Shown here piece by piece: positions 28,112 through 36,326 of a stretch of 64,000 nucleotides of DNA. The stretch is from JANQPD01 sp963715655. GTDB lineage: Bacteria; Bacteroidota; Bacteroidia; Flavobacteriales; Schleiferiaceae. The notes under the pieces were generated by a model. It did not search any database. It was not told the origin of the DNA and was given only the letters and a program-made list of their open reading frames with translations. The DNA is taken from assembly GCA_963715655.1 (NCBI GenBank), contig OY970262.1:2666001-2730000 (forward strand). Reading direction: 5' to 3'. Each line of letters starts with the position of its first letter. The first letter of the stretch is position 1. Position numbers and translations under genes: made by a program.

Positions 28112-28251
28112 AAACGTGCCGTAGTATATTTTAAAGGCGCAAAGGTGATAAATAAAGTAAAAAGGCGCACATTTAACTAAAAATAGGTTTTACCTTTAAG
28201 GAGTTTTTTTATCTTTAAAACCTGCATTATTGTATAATTTATATTTAAGAT

Positions 28252-30453
28252 TTGAGTACTAAAACAGTAGACGTACAGGCACAGCTTAAAAAGTTTTTTG
28301 GCTTCAGCAAATTCAAAGGAAATCAGGAAGAAGTAATTGAAAGCATTTATAGCGGACAAGATACTTTTGTAATAATGCCTACGGGTGGTGGTAAATCCAT
28401 GTGTTATCAATTACCCGCGCTTATGCAAGCCGGCACGGCAATAGTGGTATCTCCCCTAATTGCTTTAATGAAAAACCAAGTGGATAGTATCCGTGGGTTT
28501 AGTGAAGAAAATGGAGTGGCGCACGTGCTGAACTCTTCTTTAACAAAAACACAAACGGAGCAGGTTAAAACCGATTTACTTAGCGGAGTTACCAAGTTGC
28601 TATACGTAGCTCCGGAATCGCTTACCAAAGAAGATAATATTGAGTTTTTACGCTCCATACCCATCAGCTTTTTTGCCATTGATGAAGCACATTGTATTTC
28701 AGAATGGGGGCACGACTTTAGGCCGGAATACAGAAACTTGCGCGCCATTATGGATAAAATCGGGCGGAAGCCGGTGATTGCTCTTACCGCTACGGCCACG
28801 CCAAAGGTGCAAAGTGATATTCAAAAAACACTGGGTATGGATAATGCGCAGGTTTTTAAAGCCTCGTTTAACCGTCCTAATTTATTTTACGAGATACGTC
28901 CAAAAACGAAAAATGTTGACCGTGATTTAATACGTTTTGTAAAGCAACACACCGGCAAAAGCGGTATTATTTACTGCTTAAGCAGAAAGCGTGTGGAAGA
29001 AATTGCGCAAACATTACAAGTAAATGGTATTAAAGCACTCCCCTATCACGCAGGTTTAGATGCAAATACACGCGTAAAACATCAAGATGCATTTTTGATG
29101 GAAGATACCGATGTAATTGTGGCTACCATTGCATTTGGAATGGGTATAGACAAACCGGATGTACGCTTTGTTATTCATTATGACATGCCTAAGAGCATGG
29201 AAAGTTACTACCAAGAAACCGGACGTGCCGGTCGCGATGGTGGCGAAGGAATTTGCGTGGCTTATTACGCGTATAAAGACGTGGAAAAGCTGGAGAAATT
29301 TTTACACGGCAAACCGGTATCAGAACAAGAAATTGGTATGCAGCTTTTAGCGGAGGTAGTTGCTTACGCAGAAACTTCTATGAACCGTAGAAAATTTATT
29401 CTGCATTATTTTGGTGAAGAGTTTGACGAAATAAATGGCCCCGGTGCCGAAAATGATGACAACACCAAAAACCCAAAAAAGCAATTTGAAGCGAAAGACA
29501 GTGCGTTATTAGCCTTACAAGCCATTGATGCTACTAAGGAACGTTTTAAAATTGTACCAATCATTCATATTTTACGCGGACATCTTACCAATACGTTAAA
29601 ACAGTATAAGGTTAATGAATTACCCATGTTTAATAAGGGTGTAGATAAAGATGAAAAATACTGGATGTCGGTATTGCGCCAAGCGGTGGTAACTAATTTA
29701 CTAAGCAAAGACATTGAAAAATATGGTGTATTAAAACTTACGGATGAAGGCCGTGCGTTTTTAGAAAAGCCACATAGCTTTATGGTAGCCGAAGATCATA
29801 ATTATGATGATGTAGATGGCGATGAAGATATTATTACCGACAGTAAAGCCGCAGCAGCAGTGCTTGATGAGCAGCTTTACAACATGCTTAAAGACCTTAC
29901 CAAAAAAGTAAGTACGCAAAAAGGTGTGCCGCCCTACGCTGTTTTTCAAGAAACATCGCTTAGTGAAATGGCCTACAACTACCCTACTACTTTAGATGAA
30001 TTAAAAAATGTAAGCGGTGTGGGAGAAGGCAAAGCCAAAAAATTTGGGAAGCCATTTGTAGAGCTTATTGCTAAATATGTAGAGGAAAATGATGTAATGA
30101 AGCCAGATGATTTTGTAGTGAAATCGGTGGTGAATAAATCTACCATCAAAGTATATATCATTCAAAGCACCGATAGAAAGTTGCCGCTTGAAGATATTGC
30201 CTCTGCCAAAGGTTTGAGCATGGGCGATTTAATTACTGAAATTGAGCACATTGTAAATTCTGGAACCAAAGTAAACATAGATTACTATTTGGAAGATAGA
30301 ATTGATGACGACCAAATGGAGGAAATATTTGAGTACTTTATGGAAGCCGATAGTGACGACCTAAAGGAAGCGTATGATGAATTTGATGGCGAATACGAAG
30401 AAGACGAATTGCGTTTAGCGCGTATTAAGTTTTTAAGTGAAGTAGCAAATTAA
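28252..30453 (+). CDS. recQ: ATP-dependent DNA helicase RecQ
   Basis: A 733-aa 3'-5' helicase for recombination and fork repair. The start is a TTG at 28252: a stop lies two codons upstream in frame and the next Met is deep in motif I. Motif I is MPTGGGKSMCYQ, motif II DEAH with the following CISEWGHDFR aromatic loop, motif VI QETGRAGRDG. The RQC region begins RRKFILHYFGEEF, but the four zinc-binding cysteines expected after it are absent. An HRDC domain (about 545-620) and a C-terminal winged-helix plus acidic tail extend it past the 609 aa of E. coli RecQ. It is followed by a strong terminator. Confidence 0.95.
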   Translation: MSTKTVDVQAQLKKFFGFSKFKGNQEEVIESIYSGQDTFVIMPTGGGKSMCYQLPALMQAGTAIVVSPLIALMKNQVDSIRGFSEENGVAHVLNSSLTKTQTEQVKTDLLSGVTKLLYVAPESLTKEDNIEFLRSIPISFFAIDEAHCISEWGHDFRPEYRNLRAIMDKIGRKPVIALTATATPKVQSDIQKTLGMDNAQVFKASFNRPNLFYEIRPKTKNVDRDLIRFVKQHTGKSGIIYCLSRKRVEEIAQTLQVNGIKALPYHAGLDANTRVKHQDAFLMEDTDVIVATIAFGMGIDKPDVRFVIHYDMPKSMESYYQETGRAGRDGGEGICVAYYAYKDVEKLEKFLHGKPVSEQEIGMQLLAEVVAYAETSMNRRKFILHYFGEEFDEINGPGAENDDNTKNPKKQFEAKDSALLALQAIDATKERFKIVPIIHILRGHLTNTLKQYKVNELPMFNKGVDKDEKYWMSVLRQAVVTNLLSKDIEKYGVLKLTDEGRAFLEKPHSFMVAEDHNYDDVDGDEDIITDSKAAAAVLDEQLYNMLKDLTKKVSTQKGVPPYAVFQETSLSEMAYNYPTTLDELKNVSGVGEGKAKKFGKPFVELIAKYVEENDVMKPDDFVVKSVVNKSTIKVYIIQSTDRKLPLEDIASAKGLSMGDLITEIEHIVNSGTKVNIDYYLEDRIDDDQMEEIFEYFMEADSDDLKEAYDEFDGEYEEDELRLARIKFLSEVAN

Positions 30454-30475
30454 ATGACTTTGGATACTATATAAG

Positions 30476-30514
30476 AACCCCGATGCTTTTTAAAAGTATC
30501 GGGGTTTTGTTTTG
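30476..30514 (+). terminator. Terminator after recQ
   Basis: AACCCCGATGCTTT, TTA loop, AAAGTATCGGGGTT forms a 14-bp stem with one wobble pair, followed by TTGTTTT. The right half and downstream DNA are repeated at 33101-33354. Confidence 0.85.
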
Positions 30515-30754
30515 GTATAAATTAGATGAATATTTAAGCTATCTCGATCTGTATTGGATGGTTAAAAAACTTCCTATTAAAAGTGTTTTCTAATTAATTA
30601 ACGCGCGATGCAACCAAACTACCAAGTAGGAGCTCAACGAAGCTAATCGCGCGAAAGCGTTGGTTTAACAATATTTCAATTGGCTATGTAGCCTTTATTG
30701 TTTTGTGAAAGATTGGAAGCACGCTTTACAAAAGCGCGCTAGCGGAGCCATACA
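30491..30754. repeat. Long structured repeat, copy 1
   Basis: From the right arm of the recQ terminator to GCGCTAGCGGAG at about 30743-30754 the sequence recurs at 33101-33354 with few differences, mostly in a 60-bp A/T-rich part. Inside are an 8-bp inverted pair CGCGCGAT/ATCGCGCG around 30602-30654 and a hairpin AGCACGCTT/AAGCGCGCT near 30717-30744. All frames contain stops, so it is not coding. It fills most of the 285-bp gap after recQ. Confidence 0.85.
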
Positions 30755-30987
30755 TTGTCAAGCGCGGCAAAGCCTGTGTAAACAGGGCTTTCTGGATTTA
30801 CGCCATCAGCGTTAAAAAATGAAGTTGGCACCCCAATAGATTTATCTATCAAAATACCGCTAGGTATTCTAGCTGGATCAAGTTGACTAAAAAAAACATC
30901 AGCTTCAACCGAATCGGTTGTTTGACCAAAAAATAAAATTGGAGTAAGTAAAAGAAGGAAAGCGCAAGTGTAATTTCTAATTTTCAT
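30739..30987 (-). pseudogene. Truncated secreted-protein gene ending at a repeat boundary
   Basis: An 82-codon frame starts with a good signal peptide (MKIRNYTCAFLLLLTPILFFGQ) and continues as DVFFSQLDPARIPSGILIDKSIG, reminiscent of N-termini of larger Bacteroidota secreted proteins. Its last two codons and stop fall in the structured repeat copy 1, exactly where homology with copy 2 begins, so the rest of the gene has been replaced. It lies 17 bp after the lipoprotein gene at 31004-31654 and was probably cotranscribed. The original product is unknown. Confidence 0.55.
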
Positions 30988-31003
30988 AGGTTAAGTATTT
31001 AGT

Positions 31004-31654
31004 TTAAAATTCATTGTAGTAAATAAGCGTATCGAAACGAGGTATAAATGGATAATCATCACGAGAATCAAAAAGTGTATCCTTAAAAAATATACTTACC
31101 CCAACACGGTATGTACTTCCTCCTGGATATCTTGACACATAAGGTTCGGAAATATTAGCAGCAGTTCTAGTTTGCACAGTGGTATTATATGGTATAAACC
31201 TGACTTTTGTAAAATCTGGAATACCTGAATTATAATTAAAAATATACTTCACATACCCAATAGGCGGCAATACAATATCAATAGTGTTTTTAAAGCCATC
31301 TTTGTCTATTGTCAGTTTGCCATGGGTAGGATAATCAAGGCCAAAATGTCCAACATTATCATTAGCTAAATAATTTTCTGCTTCTGCTGCTACTGAGGTA
31401 AGGGTAGTGCCAAATTGCTGTAATTCGCCTTGAAAATATTTAAAATAATAGCGTCCGTTTTCATCGGTTAGGGTATCCATAAGCACGCGTGTGCCCAAGC
31501 CTAAATACAGGCTTACTTTGCCGTTTTTTATAGGTGTGTGGGTGGCAGCATCAAGCAACTGGCCTTCTACTTCGGTGTAGTCTTTTGGTTCTGGTTCTTT
31601 GTTGCAAGCAAAAAAACTGAGTAATAGTGTAAGCGATAGGAGTAGGTTTTTCAT
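31004..31654 (-). CDS. Lipoprotein with CarboxypepD_reg-like beta-sandwich domain
   Basis: About 216 aa from the ATG at 31652-31654, selected because MKNLLLSLTLLLSFFAC is a complete lipoprotein signal; a frame extension to 31738 has no signal. After the acylated cysteine comes EVEGQLLDAATHTPIKNGKVSLYL, then LTDENGRYYFKYF, the opening strands of a carboxypeptidase regulatory-like (transthyretin-fold) domain. It shares layout with the lipoproteins at 33999 and 34622. The intact IS lies 165 bp upstream of the start. Role unknown; members of this group usually face the periplasm or surface. Confidence 0.72.
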   Translation of the reverse strand: MKNLLLSLTLLLSFFACNKEPEPKDYTEVEGQLLDAATHTPIKNGKVSLYLGLGTRVLMDTLTDENGRYYFKYFQGELQQFGTTLTSVAAEAENYLANDNVGHFGLDYPTHGKLTIDKDGFKNTIDIVLPPIGYVKYIFNYNSGIPDFTKVRFIPYNTTVQTRTAANISEPYVSRYPGGSTYRVGVSIFFKDTLFDSRDDYPFIPRFDTLIYYNEF

Positions 31655-31810
31655 AATAACAGTGTTAAATTTCCAACGTCTGAATTTAGTGCTGTAATTC
31701 CGTACTAATGTAGATAAAGAAATCTTACCTTCTTTCATATCTCACTAAAAATCAGCTATTTTTTTTAGTGAATGTCAGTATTGATAGGGTGAGTGGTTCA
31801 AAATTTTTAG

Positions 31811-31818
31811 TAAAAGTT
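31811..31818. repeat. Target-site duplication of the IS, left copy
   Basis: TAAAAGTT immediately precedes the left inverted repeat and is repeated exactly at 32840-32847 after the right inverted repeat. Confidence 0.92.
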
Positions 31819-32839
31819 ACGTGAGTTCGACCTAAGGAAGAGTTATTGAAGGGAGCATATCTTGGATTATCACCGAAGGCTTAGATTCAAGAAAACTATA
31901 TGCAGTGAGTCCTGCCACTAGATTTCCTATGAAGTTATCAAATGACCGATGCCTAGAGTGCTCTATTTGGCAGATGTTCTTGAGTACATCGTTTATGGAT
32001 TCTATTACCGCTCTTTTGCGTAGGATTACGCGATCCATAAACTCCATTGGTTTTCGCTTCATGTTCTTCCTTACTTTGGTTATCAGGTGTATACCGTCTA
32101 CAAACAATTTATCAAAGAGGTCTTTTCCCAAGTAGCCCTTATCCCCGTATATCTTACCAAAAACCTTGTCGTGAAAGGATTTATCTCTGAGTGGCTGCCT
32201 GTCGTCCACGTTTGCCTTGGTTATCAAAAACTCTATGATTTCTCCTTTATCATTGGTTATTAAGTGAAGTTTAAACCCATAGAACCAGCCCATCGTGCCA
32301 AAGCTTTTCTGGGCAATGCCCTTAAAGACCCTATGCTGTTTTTCACGTTTAATATGGCTTACCTTTAGGGACGTGGAGTCTATGAAAGAAATGCCGGTGC
32401 ATTTTCCCAGCGCCCTTAGCTTAAGGTAAACGGCCAGTGGTTGTATGACTTTTTTTTGCAACTCCACAAAACGGTTATAGGAGACCGTATCGGGAAAGAA
32501 ATCGGCCATGTGCCTGCAAACATGGGTAATATAAAAGTGTTTTAGATTACGGTAGGACTTTAGGTGGAACAGAATCATGATGGTCATCACCTCACTGTCG
32601 GACATCCTGAACTTACGCTTTCGCAATTTGACGGTTTGCGGGGCTGGAATGCCATAAGTTTCCAACACGTTATCATATTCTTTCATGAAATCATCGATTT
32701 GACAGAAGATTTCAATAACTTTATCATCAGTAATCATAAGAGAGGTTTTGTAGTATTTTGTTGTTTTTCAGACCTTTAAGATACGAAAAACCTCTCTTTT
32801 CTTTCAACCTTTTTGAAGTTTTTTACATCGAACTCACGT
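31819..32839. mobile_element. Complete IS982-family insertion sequence, 1021 bp
   Basis: Perfect 12-bp terminal inverted repeats ACGTGAGTTCGA (31819-31830) and TCGAACTCACGT (32828-32839) enclose a single intact transposase gene, and 8-bp direct repeats TAAAAGTT flank the element on both sides. Size, single DDE transposase and duplication length agree with IS982. All parts are undamaged, so insertion looks recent. Confidence 0.93.
31832..32737 (-). CDS. IS982-family DDE transposase
   Basis: A 301-aa transposase filling the IS. The N-terminal part has RKRKFRMSDSEVMTIMILFHL, as in IS982 relatives, and the catalytic triad is visible as FIDSTSLKVS, YGDKGYLG and AVIESINDVLKN. The strongly basic KVRKNMKRKPMEFMD segment precedes the last acidic residue. 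It catalyses cut-and-paste or copy-type movement of its own element by recognising the terminal repeats. The frame is complete and there is no frameshift. The start at 32735-32737 lies about 100 bp inside the right end. Confidence 0.93.
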   Translation of the reverse strand: MITDDKVIEIFCQIDDFMKEYDNVLETYGIPAPQTVKLRKRKFRMSDSEVMTIMILFHLKSYRNLKHFYITHVCRHMADFFPDTVSYNRFVELQKKVIQPLAVYLKLRALGKCTGISFIDSTSLKVSHIKREKQHRVFKGIAQKSFGTMGWFYGFKLHLITNDKGEIIEFLITKANVDDRQPLRDKSFHDKVFGKIYGDKGYLGKDLFDKLFVDGIHLITKVRKNMKRKPMEFMDRVILRKRAVIESINDVLKNICQIEHSRHRSFDNFIGNLVAGLTAYSFLESKPSVIIQDMLPSITLP

Positions 32840-32847
32840 TAAAAGTT
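32840..32847. repeat. Target-site duplication of the IS, right copy
   Basis: TAAAAGTT directly follows the right inverted repeat; identical to 31811-31818. Confidence 0.92.
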
Positions 32848-33082
32848 AGGTTATCCCAATTTATTTAACCACTTACTAATTTTCTTCATTTAAAAATTCA
32901 ACATGTTGAAAATCAAATTACACAAAGAAACTTTTTAATTCCACACAAATATCCGTGTTAAAACATTAATTTAAAGCTTTTTACATGTTTTCGCATTTTT
33001 CTGCTTAGGAATCCAATTTTTGTGTGAAAAAAATAGGCGTTAAGGTATAATGCGGAAATAATAGTAAATTTCTTTTTAACAT
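32848..33082. other. AT-rich gene-free stretch with a 14-bp palindrome
   Basis: No gene seen. The only structure is the perfect palindrome TTCAACATGTTGAA at 32897-32910. Together with the following repeat copy 2 it separates the IS from the lipoprotein pseudogene. Confidence 0.5.
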
Positions 33083-33124
33083 AAAACCCCAATACCTTTA
33101 AAAAGTATCGGGGTTTTGTTTTGG
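33083..33124 (+). terminator. Second copy of the recQ-type terminator hairpin
   Basis: AAAACCCCAATAC and GTATCGGGGTTTT pair with one A-C mismatch and are followed by GTTTT. The right arm is identical to the recQ terminator; no + strand gene ends here, so it came with the duplication. Confidence 0.65.
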
Positions 33125-33354
33125 TATAAATTAGATAGCAATCTGGGCTACCTCGATCTGTATTGGATGATTATAAAAACTTATTAAAAGTGTTTTCTAA
33201 TTAATTAACGCGCGATGCAACCAAACTACCAAGTAGGAGCTCAACGAAGCTAATCGCGCGAAAGCGTTGGTTTAACAATATTTCAATTGGCTATGTAGCT
33301 TTTATTGTTTTGTGAAAGATTGGAAGCACGCTTTACAAAAGCGCGCTAGCGGAG
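33101..33354. repeat. Long structured repeat, copy 2
   Basis: Near-identical to 30491-30754, including the CGCGCGAT/ATCGCGCG pair, the string CAACCAAACTACCAAGTAGG and the terminal GCGCTAGCGGAG. After the last base the two copies diverge at once (GCCATACA in copy 1, ATGTTAGC in copy 2). Confidence 0.85.
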
Positions 33355-33381
33355 ATGTTAGCGTTTTCATTTTTTGAAAGG

Positions 33382-33987
33382 TTAAAATTCAATGGTAACA
33401 TCCACGGTATCACGAGCAATTGTACTGATGGTATAGGTTTTTTTATCCACTTGCACATTATTTTTATCAATAAAACAGTGGATTTCTACTTGTTGATTTC
33501 CATAAGTGAGTGCAATTTGCGTTTGATTACTAGATACTTGAAATACCTGCCCCCCCCGATAATTCTATTGGTTTGAATAGCATCGTTACCTAATGTGTTT
33601 ATAAAATCTATCCGCACCCAAGCAAAAGGGATAAGCGTTAAATCAAGTTGTTGAGCCTTCCCGCGCTCCACATTATCATCTTTATAGGTTTGCTCAGAAA
33701 AATCAAAATACTGATCAGCCACAGCATACGCTACCAGGTTTTCGTTTGGTGGTTCTCCTTCTAAGGTATAAGTGCCATCATCATCACTTATAGTGGTGGC
33801 TATTTCATGTTCTATTACATTAAGTGTAAAAAACTCTTGCCACATAAAATATACTTTGGCATTGGGTATAGGTTTGTTACTGCCTTGTTCTACTACTTTT
33901 CCACTAAGGCTGGTGAAGCTTTCTGCTGCTTTTTTGCAGCTGGTAAAAAGTAACAGAAGAAATAATGGTAGTGTGCACAGTTTTCAT
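33382..33987 (-). pseudogene. Frameshifted tandem copy of the lipoprotein gene at 33999
   Basis: This is a tandem duplicate (unit 33364-33980, 617 bp) of the neighbouring lipoprotein gene (unit 33981-34598, 618 bp). The one-base length difference is in a C tract: eight C at 33550-33557 here, nine in the intact copy, so the frame turns from GGGQ to GGGRYFKY and stops early. The duplication junction also cut the 5' end: the ATG at 33985-33987 is out of frame with the body by loss of two A, leaving MWQEFFTLNVIEHE as the first in-frame start. The uncut product would be a CarboxypepD_reg-like lipoprotein. Calling it a pseudogene assumes no slippage repair. Confidence 0.78.
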
Positions 33988-33998
33988 TTTTTGAAAGG

Positions 33999-34607
33999 TT
34001 AAAATTCAATAGTAAGATCTACTGTATCACGAGCAATTGTACTGATGGTATAGGTTTTTTTATCCACTTGCACATTATTTTTATCAATAAAACAGTGGAT
34101 TTCTACTTGTTGATTTCCATAAGTGAGTGCAATTTGCGTTTGATTACTAGATACTTGAAACCCCTGCCCCCCCCCGATAATTCTATTGATTTGAATAGCA
34201 TCGTTACCTAATGTGTTTATAAAATCTATCCGCACCCAAGCAAACGGTATAAGCGTTAAATCAAGTTGTTGAGCCTTCCCGCGCTCCACATTATCATCTT
34301 TAATGGTTTGCTCAGAAAAATCAAAATACTGATCAGCCACAGCATACGCTACCAGGTTTTCGTTTGGTGGTTCTCCTTCTAAGCTATAAGTGCCATCATC
34401 ATTACTTATAGTGGTGGCTATTTCATGTTCTATTACATTAAATGTAAAAAACTCTTGCCACATAAAATATACTTTGGCATTGGGTATAGGTTTGTTACTG
34501 CCTTGTTCTACTACTTTTCCACTAAGGCTAGTGAAGCTTTCTGCTGCTTTTTTACAGCTAGTAAAAAGTAACAGAGGAAGTAATGGTAGTGTGCACAGTT
34601 TTTTCAT
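33999..34607 (-). CDS. Lipoprotein with CarboxypepD_reg-like domain and poly-G tract
   Basis: A 202-aa lipoprotein: MKKLCTLPLLPLLLFTSC gives the lipobox cysteine at residue 18. The mature domain opens SLSGKVVEQGSNKPIPNAKVYF and continues DDGTYSLEGEPPNENLVAYA, the strands of a carboxypeptidase regulatory-like fold; the second half has AWVRIDFINT and DAIQINRIIGGG. A run of nine G (34167-34175 as C) codes the three glycines. It lies 14 bp after the 34622 lipoprotein gene on the same strand, so an operon is likely. Function unknown. Possible frame switching through the G tract is raised in findings. Confidence 0.75.
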   Translation of the reverse strand: MKKLCTLPLLPLLLFTSCKKAAESFTSLSGKVVEQGSNKPIPNAKVYFMWQEFFTFNVIEHEIATTISNDDGTYSLEGEPPNENLVAYAVADQYFDFSEQTIKDDNVERGKAQQLDLTLIPFAWVRIDFINTLGNDAIQINRIIGGGQGFQVSSNQTQIALTYGNQQVEIHCFIDKNNVQVDKKTYTISTIARDTVDLTIEF

Positions 34608-34621
34608 AGGGATAAGCAGGT

Positions 34622-35218
34622 TTAATAAATGATTTGCGCGTATGTAGTATCAAGGCCAGGGCAAAAGACTTGTTTTTCATTAGGAGTTCCATCCGGATAT
34701 ACAAAATAGTTTATAAAATTTATGCCGTTGCCAAGGGTTGTGGCTAGCACTGTAGTATCCAGTTTTCCATAAATTCGGTATCCATAAGGATTATTGTATA
34801 TGCGATTCACATTTACACCATCCGCACCACTTTGGTTTAAAAAGCGAATCTTTAACCAAGCATAAGGATCAAGTTCCACATTATGCGTTTGTAATTCTCC
34901 TACTCTTATGTGCGGTTTTAAAGTTCTATACTCATTATTGGTATAATGGTAAGGTGCTTTTCCTTCTATTTTATACAGTCCTTCCCCATAATTAAAATCA
35001 AAATGGTAGTATCCTTCTTCATTAGTAATTAGAGAGTCTAGGTAGTAATCATTGGCAGAGCCTGTATATACCGTCTCTACCAAATATACCTTGGCGAAAG
35101 GTATTTTGCGGGTACCGTTGTTTTCTACTACATGGCCAGAGATGGATGTTTCGTATATACTTTTGGTGCAGCTGGTTAAACAATAAGCTAAGAAGCAAAA
35201 AAGTAGTAGGTTTTTCAT
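34622..35218 (-). CDS. Lipoprotein with CarboxypepD_reg-like domain
   Basis: A 198-aa lipoprotein (MKNLLLFCFLAYCLTSC, cysteine at 17). The mature part reads SISGHVVENNGTRKIPFAKVYLVE, then LITNEEGYYHFDFN and DPYAWLKIRFLNQSGADGVNVNRI, the same order of blocks as the 33999 gene (AWVRIDFINT, NRIIGG), so the two are paralogues that have diverged. It begins the lipoprotein run on the - strand; the repeat array lies upstream of it. Function unknown. Confidence 0.75.
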   Translation of the reverse strand: MKNLLLFCFLAYCLTSCTKSIYETSISGHVVENNGTRKIPFAKVYLVETVYTGSANDYYLDSLITNEEGYYHFDFNYGEGLYKIEGKAPYHYTNNEYRTLKPHIRVGELQTHNVELDPYAWLKIRFLNQSGADGVNVNRIYNNPYGYRIYGKLDTTVLATTLGNGINFINYFVYPDGTPNEKQVFCPGLDTTYAQIIY

Positions 35219-36319
35219 AGGGATAGAATCAAATAGGTAACAGTTAACAAGCTAAAAAGTCATCAAAACCAAGTGTATTTTGATTTTGTAAACGTAATTA
35301 AATAAACTATGTAAATTACATACCCCTCTAAAAATCAGTTGTTTCAAGCGTTAGATAGTACACTTCTGTTAGTACTCAAGCAAACCGTGTAAATAACAAC
35401 ACTTTGAACTTTGATTAAAACACCCATTAAAGGTTTGCGCTTGTATGTATAGGACATTGATGTACCGCGCTTGGCAAGCTTGGGTAGTTTAATGGAAGAA
35501 ATCAATAGATGCGCATTTCTTATGTTCCACTATTTTTATATGCATTCGTTTGGTCTATTTCGATACAAATTTTCTTCGAAAATTCACTCAATATGACAAA
35601 ACGGAGTACCTATGTTTTTTAGATAAAACTTACTTACCTAAACCAAGCAAACAGTGCAAGTAACAACACTTTGAACTTTGAGTAAAACACCCATTAAAAG
35701 ATTGGCTTGTATGTATAGGACATTGATGTACCGCGCTTGGCAAGCTTGGGTAGTTTAATGGAAGAAATCAATAGATACGCATTTCTTCAATTCCACTATT
35801 TTTATATGCATTCGTTTGGTCTATTTCGATACAAATTTTCTTCGAAAATTCACTCAATATGACAAAACGGAGTACCTATGTTTTTTAGATAAAACTTACT
35901 TACCTAAACCAAGCAAACAGTGCAAGTAACAACACTTTGAACTTTGAGTAAAACACCCATTAAAAGATTGGCTTGTATGTATAGGACATTAATGTACCGC
36001 GCTTGGCAAGCTTGGGTAGTTTAATGGAAGAAATCAATAGATACGCATTTCTTCAATTCCACTATTTTTATATGCATTCGTTTGGTCTATTTCGATACAA
36101 ATTTTCTTCGAAAATTCACTCAATATGACAAAACGGAGTACCTATGTTTTTTGGATAAAACTTACTTAACTCAATCAAGCAAACCGTATACATAACAACA
36201 CTTTGAACTTTGATTAAAACACACATTAATGGTTTGCGCTTGTATGTATAGGAGATTGATGTACTGCGCTTGGGTAGTTTAATGGAAGAAATAAATTGAT
36301 GTACATTTCTTATGTGCCA
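35219..36319. other. 1.1-kb gene-free region, mostly a tandem repeat array
   Basis: No coding frame is supported. The first 158 bp are AT-rich and unique; the rest is the 266-bp repeat array described separately. Confidence 0.75.
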
Positions 36320-36326
36320 CTATTTT
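35377..36326. repeat. 266-bp tandem repeat, three full copies and one partial
   Basis: Units start with CAAGCAAAC at 35377, 35644, 35910 and 36176 (periods 267, 266, 266). Copies 2 and 3 are almost identical; copy 1 and partial copy 4 are more diverged and share TTTGCGCTTGTATG and TTCTTATG variants. Each full unit carries the near-palindromes GCTTGGCAAGC and AATTTTCTTCGAAAATT followed by CACTCAATATGAC, which resembles the REP-like palindromic elements common in Flavobacteria. Copy 4 ends inside the 3' end of the mscS gene, including its stop codon. Confidence 0.9.

Noticed and set aside
30600..30754. The structured repeat as an integron attC site
   Set aside because: GTTTAAC is present but no paired RYYYAAC/GTTRRRY core with the proper palindrome, and no integrase or cassette order is seen.
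33540..33560. The eight-C tract as a sequencing error
   Set aside because: It cannot be excluded, but the second break at the 5' end of the same copy (junction-derived) makes loss of function likely regardless; kept as pseudogene.
35377..36326. The tandem array as a CRISPR
   Set aside because: Units are 266 bp, contiguous, without spacers, and no cas gene is present.
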